Positions 24,325 to 32,850 of a stretch of DNA of 64,000 bases are shown one piece after another. A model generated the notes under the pieces. That model worked only from the letters and a program-made list of their open reading frames with translations, was not told the origin of the DNA and made no database searches. The position numbers were made by a program, and so were the translations under genes. The DNA is from Hydrangea macrophylla. Its lineage: Eukaryota; Streptophyta; Magnoliopsida; Cornales; Hydrangeaceae. How positions within the stretch are numbered: position 1 is the stretch's first letter; the number at the start of each line of letters is the position of its first letter. The DNA lies in contig CM066984.1 of assembly GCA_033977485.1 (NCBI GenBank), positions 113,887,251 to 113,951,250 of the forward strand, in the 5' to 3' direction.

Positions 24325-24515
24325 GTGGAATATATGACCAGTGGATTTATGGGCGACCACACCACTAAGAGGAAATAAAAGAGAAAGAAAAATGTGGAAT
24401 ATCCGACCAGTAGATTTATAGGGAACCCAGACCACTAAGAGAAAATTAAAGTGAAAGAAAAAGGGGGAATATCCGACCAGTGGATTTATAGGGAGCCCAG
24501 ACCACTAAGAGTATG
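24325..24515 (+). repeat. Minisatellite D in the Ogre-type LTR, unit about 70 bp
   Basis: Three units carry AATATCCGACCAGTGGATTT, then ATAGGGA-CCCAGACCACTAAGAG, then an A/G-rich spacer. The array stops about 30 bp before the inserted Copia LTR. Confidence 0.85.
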
Positions 24516-24543
24516 AGTTTGAGTATATTACCAGCGCAAAAGG

Positions 24544-25863
24544 TGTTAGGAAACTGCGTTCCCAGATTCCATTGACATTGCATATAAGTTGGTACTGCAA
24601 AAAATTACGTGAAAACTACAATAACCCTACAAGGGCGAAACTAGGGTTACCTTAAACTGCTACAACGGATTGCTGTAGTAGACGAATCGAGAACACGGGC
24701 TCGATAACAGATCACGATCTTCTACCGTATTCCTTTGCTGCCAGAGTATCGAACTGAGTATGGGCTCCTTCAAAATCCTTTATGTTTCTGCTCTCTCTTT
24801 TTACGCTCTCTTTTCTCTTTCGAGTTATAATACTCTTGATGGAAAAACGCAAACTGGGGAGAGAGCCAAAGTAGCATATATATATATAGGCTACGATAGG
24901 GACCATAAGAAGTCAATAAGAAATAAGCTTCCTTATAGAATTAGGAAACCCTAATTCGAACTGAATCAGATTCCTATTTCCAAAAATTATAATTCATATC
25001 ACTAAAGCATTATAATTGCACTCCTACCCTTATCTCAAAAATATATTTCGAGCTCCATGTTATTAAATGCTTATTATCTCCCCATGTTAAGATTACAGAT
25101 ATCCATTAATTAAATATAATTACTGACAATTATATTTAATTAATCTCTTAAAATTCCTTGAGATCCTCTGCTTAACTTATCTGATATGTCGGATACAAAA
25201 TCCACCTGCAGGGTTTGACATAATCAAAACTTATAAGCTTTCTCAAGGGGATATCATCAATCCCAAAATTGAGACATGGTTTCCATCATTAATTAATATC
25301 CACCACACAATTAATATTGTCACCCAATCCAATGAGATATTGACCCATTTAAGGATCTCACCCTTTTAGGGATCAAAGTGTAAATATCAAATGTACATGT
25401 CTATAAATTAACTTAGGATTTAGAGCATAAGCACTCATAATAGTCATGAGGTATTAATTATCTTATAAGTCAGTATAAAGATAATTACCCCAAGTCGGTC
25501 CCGTTTAATACACAAAGTGTGCCAGCATGGTGAGTTGAAACTATACTGTTTAGCGCAATCAAGACAAACCTACTACAACATCATGCTGCAGTCCTACAGA
25601 TGGTGTGTCCAATCTATCTAAGACTGTAAACCAAAATCTTACATTCGACAAGATCCGATGGTCTGATCTTCCGTGTGTAAGCTGAACTCTACACACCAAA
25701 CCACCTACTATGTAGAATGAAAGACACACATGTATAATATTAAATAACAATGTAATACAAATATAGCCCACACAGAATCTCATAAAAAATGGATTAACTG
25801 ATTTTATTAAATGAATAATAAATCAACTACATAAAGTATGACTTTTAGTATATATCCCTAACA
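24544..25863 (-). mobile_element. Solo LTR of the Copia-1 family, inverted, inside the Ogre-type LTR
   Basis: Its reverse complement begins TGTTAGGGATATATACTAAA and ends AGTTTCCTAACA. It is 1,320 bp, exactly the length of the 3' LTR of Copia-1 (35786-37105), and is alignable along its length with several percent divergence. No internal region is attached. The flanking 5-mers AAAGG and AAATA do not match well, so the target duplication is decayed or was exchanged. Confidence 0.9.
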
Positions 25864-26279
25864 AAATAGGCTATTGAAATTCAGTCGATGTTTGTTAAGA
25901 AAGAATCTTGAGCTTTGAAAGGATTGTAATCGAGAAACGTCACGAAAATAAGCCGTGAAGGCCCCAAGTCAAATTTTGACACGAAATTGACTTGAACGGA
26001 TGTTATAGTTGAGTCCGGAAGGGCCGACAAATTCAGATAAGTCATAAGTCAGTCTGAAATGGGTCAGGGCTGAGTTGAACGGGACCCACGGGGGTCAAAA
26101 TATGGCTGAGATAGCCTGAAATGGACATATATAATGCCAAGCAGGCCTTGAATGTTGGATTTGACCAAATCTGAGGTCACTTGTGTGTCCGGAATAGCCA
26201 AATTAGCTGGGAACAAGTGTCCGTTCGTTGAAATCTGGACCCAGCGTGGAGAAAACTAGGAAAAACTAAAAGAGTGGGA

Positions 26280-26670
26280 ACACTGCCATGTCAGCATACC
26301 ACGTGGCAGTCGAAGACACGTGGCTGGTCAAAAGTTGACGGGGGGCTGATTGGGCTACTGACTGGATGTGCTGAATGGGCAGTCAAAGACACATGATGGA
26401 CTGTGATTGTTCGGTCAAAGCTGACTGTGCATTGGCATGGCAATAATGTGGCAGTCAGTGCCACGTGTCATACCCTAATTAGTTGGTCAACGCTGACTCA
26501 ACACTGATGTGTCAAGGCACGTGGCAGGTGACGTGGTACTATATGCCACATGTAAGTTTTTTATTGGATGTCAATGATGACGTGGCATCAACGTGGCAAC
26601 ACACGTGGCAGACAACAACCACGTGGCGTGTTCTGGTTGGTTGGTCAATGATGACGTGGTGCCATGTGCC
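26280..26670 (+). promoter_or_regulatory. Cluster of ACGT-core motifs in the Ogre-type LTR
   Basis: CACGTGG, GACGTGG and AACGTGG (ACGTGG core) occur about a dozen times in 400 bp, together with repeated GTCAATGMTGAC and TTGGTCAA phrases. ACGTG cores are known binding sites for plant bZIP and bHLH factors (G-box/ABRE). The cluster lies about 0.7 kb upstream of the LTR TATA-like box, so it may be a U3 enhancer. That is inference. Confidence 0.5.
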
Positions 26671-26732
26671 ATCCTCTGGTTGGCCAGTCAATGCTGACTT
26701 AGCACTGACTGGACTTACATACGCGTGGACAC

Positions 26733-26754
26733 GGGGGGGGGGGGGGGGGGGGGG
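26733..26754 (+). repeat. Run of 22 G
   Basis: An uninterrupted G tract lies in the LTR, followed by a (GGT)n stretch at about 26837-26860. It is a possible G-quadruplex former and a likely site of length error in sequencing. Confidence 0.9.
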
Positions 26755-28328
26755 AGCGATGGTGGCGCGTGCCAATGTCTCCAATTATCTTTGGAGGCGT
26801 GGCCACCGGGGTTTGAATCGTGTGGGGCAGACGATGAGGGTGGTGGTGGTGGTGGTGGTTGTACTGACAACAATGGGTGAAATCGTCGCAGGAGTCGCTT
26901 TTGTACTGCAGCGGCGCGTGGGGGCTCTCTGAAGGCACGTGGGGCGTCTGTGGTGGTGATTAGGTCGTTTAGCCAATTGGGTTGGCTTCGTCTTGATGAG
27001 AGGGACCCAATGGTGGGTGCGGTAAGAGAGTGAGAGGTGGTTAAGGGCCTATTTGGTTGCTTTTTCAGATTTTGGGCTAAGCTTAAGGCTCTGTTTGGTT
27101 CAGACTTGATTTCTGGACTTTCTGGGTGTTTTTAAAGGCTGTGGTTGGGTTGGGGGTTGGGTAATGGACTAAAGATGATGGGTTTTTGGTGGTGGAGACA
27201 GTGGTGGTGTGATGGTGGTGATATGGGTGTGTTTGGTGGATAACCAAACAAAGCCCAAGGGTTTTGGGAGGTTTTTTCTTAAACCAAATAGGGCCTTAAA
27301 AAAATGAGGGAGGCTATCCCATCCTTCTGTTGTGTACGGAGGAAGCTTTCTATTTATAGAAAGTTTTTTCCAAACCCTACATGGGTTGTGATCCCATGTA
27401 GGCGGAACGCGAAGTGGTATGTGGCAACCTTCGATCGGAATCGTCGATCGATCCTGGACTTCGATCTTTGATATTTATCAACCCGGACGTGCAATTCGGA
27501 CGATTTGAAAAGATTTGGGCTCGGTTTAATGTCCCCTTTAAATCCGTATGGTTGGATCAGAATTCGATTGAAACCTAGAAATGCCTCCATTTTCTTCAGA
27601 CTATCGACGTCTGATCTAGATCGTCTGAACTTTGATTGTCGATAGCTTTTGATCCGACCGTCTGATCTTCATGATTCAAGATGATTTGATATCGTATTAA
27701 CATTCTCTTTGAATCAGTACGGTTCAATTGAGAATCTTGGACTTAGAGATGACCGTTTTGCCCCCTTGTCTTTTCCCAATTGAGCTTCAAAACTTCGATT
27801 AGACGTCGTTTCTTCTCTGATTGTCCGATTGGGCTAATTCGACTCACAGAATTCTTGTTTTTCTCTATATTTCCATCCAGTTATGCTCCTTCATACTTTT
27901 AGTGTTTCTGGATTGACGATCGTGTCCTTTTTCCTTGATTTTGGCGTGCCAAAACTTCGATCAGAGCCTGATTCTTCGTCAACTATCAGAATTTGATGAT
28001 TTGAAGTCCTGTGGGCCTGTATTGATTCCTATTATTGCCCTAATGTAATCGAATTCAACCTTCGGTTATGCCGGACTTGATTCTGGTGTTGAATTTTGTG
28101 CCAAACTTCGATTCTGGTTAAAAACGTCGTTGATTATCGTAATGGGCGGTCCTAAACTCTGGAATTTCCGATTGATGAGTTGTCGTCTCCGTATTGACTT
28201 TAATTTGGCCTCTGGGGTACCTGTTTGGATTCTAAAACTCTTTTTCTCAATTTACGTACCCGGTGGGCCCCTCTGCGATAGTTATTTCTCTCTTTTTTGG
28301 CAGGTCTAAATGGGGTGTCTACAATGCT

Positions 28329-29030
28329 TGTCAAATTCGGGGTGAGAATGAAAGTTTTTTGTAATCTCAAGGGGATCGTTAGGATCACTATGGACAGGCT
28401 CAATGCTCAGGGAAAGGCTTGAAACATTAAGTTTCACAATTCTAGCACAGGGGTTTTCGACCGGTCAACCGAGTCCCTTCGACCGGTCGACCAAGTCAAC
28501 GACTTTAAGAAGATTTTAAACAAGTTCTGGCAGAGGGGCATTTGACCGGTCGAACGACCCCGTTCAATCGGACCCTGTTTGTGAAGAGTCATAGCTTTTC
28601 ATGTAAAAATTTTGAATTTGTTTGAACTAAATCTGTTCTAATGGCTGATAAACGTGCATATACTGTTATATACTTAGTATATAGGTGTTGGCCAGGACAT
28701 AACCATTTGTATAGAAAGATATCTCTTACCCAATAGACACCTCTATATATACAATATAGTAAGTTAGTTTGGACATACTTGATTTTCAGATTTTCTCTTC
28801 TCTTCTCTTCTTCTCTTCATCTGTGCTAGAGTCAATTGAGAGCAACATATATTCTACAGAGTATAATAGAGTTTGTTGTCAATATTATACTAGATCGTAG
28901 TATCCTCAAGAATGATATGTCTTAGTCCACAAACAACTAAGTGTAGGACGTAAATTTGTTTTTCGAACAACGCTTTGCGTGCTCGATCTAGTCATTGTTT
29001 TGTTTTATTTCATATATATAGTTTCCAACA
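28329..29030 (+). repeat. 5' LTR of Copia-2
   Basis: The LTR begins TGTCAAATTCGGGG and ends AGTTTCCAACA. It carries two GACCGGTCGACC-like palindromic motifs, a shared CTCTATATATACAATATAGT box and a TCTTCTC-rich leader. It aligns with the 3' LTR but differs by several substitutions and indels (702 against 657 bp), which indicates an old insertion. Confidence 0.85.
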
Positions 29031-29099
29031 ATCGAAAAACGAATTTAATTATTTGTTGGAAGTACGGCCATTGAATCAACAACCATTATCAAGAATACA

Positions 29100-30180
29100 C
29101 ATGTCGAGAAGCCCGAAAGTTCAAGGGAGAAGACGTCAAGAGATGGCAAATGAAAATGATATTCTATCTCACAACGCTCAATCTTGCACACATCCTACGA
29201 CAAGAGAAGTCGGTGGTTCTTACAGAAAATCCTTCAAAAGAACATGAAGCCGCATTGGAAGCATGGAACCATTCCGAATTTGTGTGTCAAAATTACATTC
29301 TAAATGGGCTAGAAGATGTTCTCTACAACATTTATTCGACGTTTACTACCGCCAAAGAGTTATGGAAGTCCTTGGAGAAAAAGTATAAAACCGAGGATGT
29401 GGGGACTAGGAAATTCATTGTTGGGAGATTTTTAGATTTCAAGATGGTGGATTCTATTCCCGTAGTGAAGCAATTGAAAGAGATTCAAGTGATCATTAAC
29501 CAAATTATATTAGAAGGAATGGCGATTAGTGAACCGTTCCAAGTGACATCCATAATTGAAAAATTATCGCCTTTGTGGAAGGAATTCAAGAGTTATCTCA
29601 AGCACAAACGCAAGGAATTATCAATGGATGATCTTGTGGTTCGTTTGAGGATTGAAGAAGATAACTTGAAAGGAGATAAGAATGTGCACACAAAAATCTA
29701 TGGAGTTGAAAGCCAATCTCGTTGAAGGTGAGTCTTCAAAATCAAAGCCTAAATCAAGTTCTAAAGGAGGCAAAAGGAAGTCTACATACAACGGGTCTAA
29801 GGACTGCAATTCCAAGAAGATTAGAGGGGATTGTTGGGTGTGTGGAACCCGGACATCGTGCAAGAAATTGTGGAAACAATAAAGGATCTAATGGAGGAAA
29901 AATGAAGTCCAATCAAGCTAACATGATGGAGGCCGAAGATCTTGCAGTGGTGATCATGGTAAATTGTGTGGTGACTGACTCTAAGGGTTGGTGAATAGAC
30001 ACCGGGGCCAATAAACACATTTGTGGAGATAGAAACATGTTTTCTACCTACACAAAGGCAGATAATGGTGACAAGATTTTTATGGGCAATGTTGTGGCTT
30101 CAACCATTAAAGGCAAGGGGAATGTGATTATTAAGTCCTACATGTACTACATGTTCCAGAAATTCGCAAGAATTTGGTGT
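29100..30180 (+). pseudogene. Copia-2 gag and protease start, broken
   Basis: The longest open piece, 29150-29725, encodes a Copia GAG with FYLTTLNLAHIL near its start and KSLEKKYKTED in the middle. Lesions: a frameshift near 29117 upstream of the GAG start, one near 29695, and one inside the zinc knuckle at about 29848 that separates CWVC from the PGHRARNC half. A TGA at 29992-29994 stands directly before the protease motif IDTGANKHIC. GAG would form the particle and the protease would mature it. The frame then stops at the Copia-1 insertion at 30187. Confidence 0.8.
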
Positions 30181-30186
30181 CCGGAC

Positions 30187-30352
30187 TGTTAGGGATATAT
30201 ACTCGATTCATCTACTACAGCAATCCGTTTTAGCAGTTTAAGGTAACCCTAGTTCCGCCCTTGTAGGGTTATTGTAGTTTTCACGTAATTTTTTTTTGCA
30301 GTACCAACTTATACGCGTTGTCAATGGATTCTGGGAACGCAGTTTCCTAACA
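30187..30352 (+). repeat. 5' LTR of Copia-1, internally deleted
   Basis: The first 17 bases TGTTAGGGATATATACT match the LTR start. The sequence then jumps directly to the last ~149 bases of the LTR (from CGATTCATCTAC). About 1.15 kb, including most of U3 and any TATA box, is missing compared with the 3' LTR. Confidence 0.92.
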
Positions 30353-30353
30353 G

Positions 30354-30365
30354 TGGTATCAGAGC
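30354..30365 (+). other. Primer-binding site of Copia-1 (initiator-Met tRNA)
   Basis: TGGTATCAGAGC lies 1 base after the 5' LTR. It is complementary to the 3' end of plant initiator tRNA-Met, the standard primer of Copia reverse transcription. Confidence 0.93.
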
Positions 30366-31667
30366 AACGTTGATTCTGCGTATGGGTTGAACGCAACCAT
30401 GTTGTCCAATAAAACAGATCTTATGCGTGTTTTGATGGATGGATAGAACGTAGAACTGTGCTAACCCTTGTTTTGCAGCATTCTTATTCCACTATTATGG
30501 TCACTGATTTTGTGTGATTGGATCCCACGATGGTTTTATCCGTGGTTAATTTTGCTGTTTTAATATAGCATGTGAACTCCTTTATGGAGGCATAGGATTT
30601 GTGTGTATTGGATCCCACGCTTAATTGATGTATGGTTAATTTACTGCAAAGAAATAGCATGTGAACTCCTTCATGGAGGCATAGGGTTTGTGTAATATAT
30701 CTCAAGTAAATCCGTGAAGACAGTTTACAAGCAGTTTCAGAAAGCAATCTGGGGGCAGTTTCTGAAGGCTATTTCAGAAAATAGTTCTGGAAGGCAGTTG
30801 CTGATGGTAAATCGAATTTAGCTTCCGGGGCGCTGCCCCCTAAACCTCGCGGGGGGCGCTGCCCCCTCAATCCCCGCGAGCTGACTAATTTCATATGGAC
30901 AACTACATGTGTATTTAGAAATAAAACTAATTTCATATTTTGAAAACATAAGTACTTATTTTCTAAAATCATGAGAATAGAATAATTTTATTATCTACAC
31001 ATGTGGGTTTCACAAGTAAGGATGAATTAATCCTTGTCAAGTATTACATTATTTTTTATTAATTAAATTAAAAGTTTTTTTAAAAAAATTATAACCCTCA
31101 AATTTTTTTAAAATTCTAAGTGGGAGAAGGAATTTATCAAGTATAAATCCCATGGTCTCCATCACTGGTCTGTAGATGATATGATTAATTTTGTGTGATG
31201 GCTCTAGTGCCTTCCTCCCCATCGGATGCAGTTGATCATGGAATCATCGGTACAAATTTCTTTAAAAGAATGTTTTGGGTGATTGTTAGTGTGGGTCACC
31301 TCTCCATCAGAGGTGTTCCTCATGGAACTCTTGACCTAGAATTAAGTGATGGTATACACTTAGCTATAAATAATAATATCCTCTCCATCTGAGTCACTGT
31401 TATTATTTATAGGACCAAAGCAAATCAGCAGTTTAATTTTATTAGGCAAAGTACATTGCCTGGATAGTAAAATTAAAAGGCAATTGTCTATCTGAACAAA
31501 TGATGGATAGTATATGGCTTCCCATCGAGTCATACTATTCATGGTATATTAGGTTGCTGGCGTATTCCTTTCAAATATGGTAGAGGGAACCAATATTTTC
31601 AACTCGAATCCATAGTAATTTTTGCCCAAACGTAATTATTTATGTTATGTGATTCTCGGGCTTTTAA
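30366..31667 (+). other. Untranslated leader of Copia-1
   Basis: This 1.3 kb lies between the primer-binding site and gag. It contains an 88 bp tandem duplication (about 30511-30597 and 30598-30686), both units with ATTGGATCCCACG and CATGTGAACTCCTT. A GC-rich pair GGGGCGCTGCCCCCT follows at about 30827-30866. I see no coding region of known type. Confidence 0.7.
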
Positions 31668-32700
31668 ACGGGTACTTTCAATCCACTTGCTATTATACTT
31701 AAAGAAAACAAACTTACTGGACCAAACTATATAGACTGGAAAAGGAATTTGGATATTGTGTTAACTGCTAAAGAGTACAAGTTTGTGCTTACTCAAAAAT
31801 GTCCTGAGCAACCTGGTGAGGGGGCAACCGCTGAGGAAACCCAGGCTCACAAGAAATGGGTCAAGGCTGATGAGATGGCGCGGTGTTACATTTTGGCATC
31901 CATGTCAAATGTTCTGCAACATCAGCATTAGTCAATGACCAGTGCCTATGACATGATGGAGAGCCTCCGAGAGATATTCGGGGATCAAAGTTGTGCTGGT
32001 AGGCAGGTGTCTATGAAAGACTTGATGAACACAACCATGGCTGAGGGGACGCCTGTAAGGGATCATGTTCTTAAGATGATATCTCTTCTTAATGAACTAG
32101 AGATCCTTGGAGCTGAAATCGACGGGGAAACCCAGGTCGATATCGTACTCCAGTCACTGCCAGAGTCTTTTAAGCAATTCCGCCTCAATTACAACATGAA
32201 TAAATTTAAATATACTTTGGCGGAGCTGCTTAAAGAACTCCAGGCAGCTGAGGGTCTCAACAGAAAGTTAGGGAGTGCTCTTGTGTTTGAGAAAGGTTCT
32301 GCTTCAAAGCCGAAAGGCAAGAAGAAAATGAAAAAGGCTCGAAAAAAGGCCGCGGGTCCTCCGCCAATCTAAAGGCCACGAGGACAACTGGGAAAGCCTA
32401 AAGGCAAATGTTTTGTTTACAAGCAGGCAGGACACTGGAAGAAGCAATGTCCAGTTTATCTCGCCAGACAGAACAATCAGGGTAAATCTCATTTACTAGT
32501 TGTTGAATCGTGTTTAGCGGTCCGATCTACCGGTACCTGGTGTGTAGATACTGGAGCCACTGATCATGTATGCAATTCTTTGCAGGGGTTCCAGGGAACC
32601 AGGCAGCTCAGTGATGGAGAGATTTATCTATATATGGGAAATGCTACGAGAGTAGCAGCAGTTGCAGTAGGAGAGATCTACATCTTAGTTTTGGTAGAGA
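31668..32700 (+). pseudogene. Copia-1 gag and protease, broken
   Basis: The reading frame opens at 31668 with ACG where related elements start with ATG, so the start codon seems lost. GAG is recognisable (NYIDWKRNLDIVL, then KADEMARCYILASM). In-frame stops are TAG at 31929-31931 and TAA at 32370-32372. The zinc knuckle reads CFVYKQAGHWKKQC; its second Cys is Tyr, so CX2CX4HX4C is destroyed. The protease motif DTGATDHVC follows at about 32547. The frame shifts near 32692. Confidence 0.88.
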
Positions 32701-32850
32701 TAGGATTTTAATATTAAGAAAATGCTTTTATGTACCTTCTATTAGAAGGAATTTAGTTTCAGTTTCTAGTTTAGTAAAGAATGGATATTCAGTTCATTTT
32801 AATAAAGTATAGTTATTAAAGAAAATAAACGTTTTATTTGTTCTGGTCAA

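Larger units (their letters stand above)
22496..28323 (+). mobile_element. Very large solo LTR, Ogre/Tat-type Ty3-Gypsy
   Basis: The element starts TGTCGCGCCCGCCCC and ends GGTGTCTACA, giving TG...CA borders. It is flanked by ATGCT at 22491-22495 and at 28324-28328, a perfect 5 bp duplication. Near the start, AGAGTCGCCACCTAA and TTATTTCGAGG-AAAG-ATATTAGGCACCCTCG-like sequence is typical of Ogre/Tat LTRs. No gag, pol, primer-binding site or second LTR is present, so it is a solo LTR left after LTR-LTR recombination. Without the inserted 1,320 bp Copia LTR it is about 4.5 kb. A TATA-like CTATTTATAG lies at about 27350. It is placed on the plus strand from the order of these motifs. Confidence 0.75.

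Noticed and set aside
23036..24515. CRISPR-like array
   Set aside because: Repeats are contiguous minisatellites with diverged units and no unique spacers, inside a plant LTR.
26483..26938. Overlapping open frames on both strands in the Ogre-type LTR
   Set aside because: They consist of Gly, Val, Pro or His runs from the G22 and (GGT)n tracts; simple-sequence artefacts.
30354..30365. Independent TRIM at 30187-30365
   Set aside because: The primer site belongs to Copia-1, whose matching 3' LTR, polypurine tract and CGGAC duplication are at 35786-37110.
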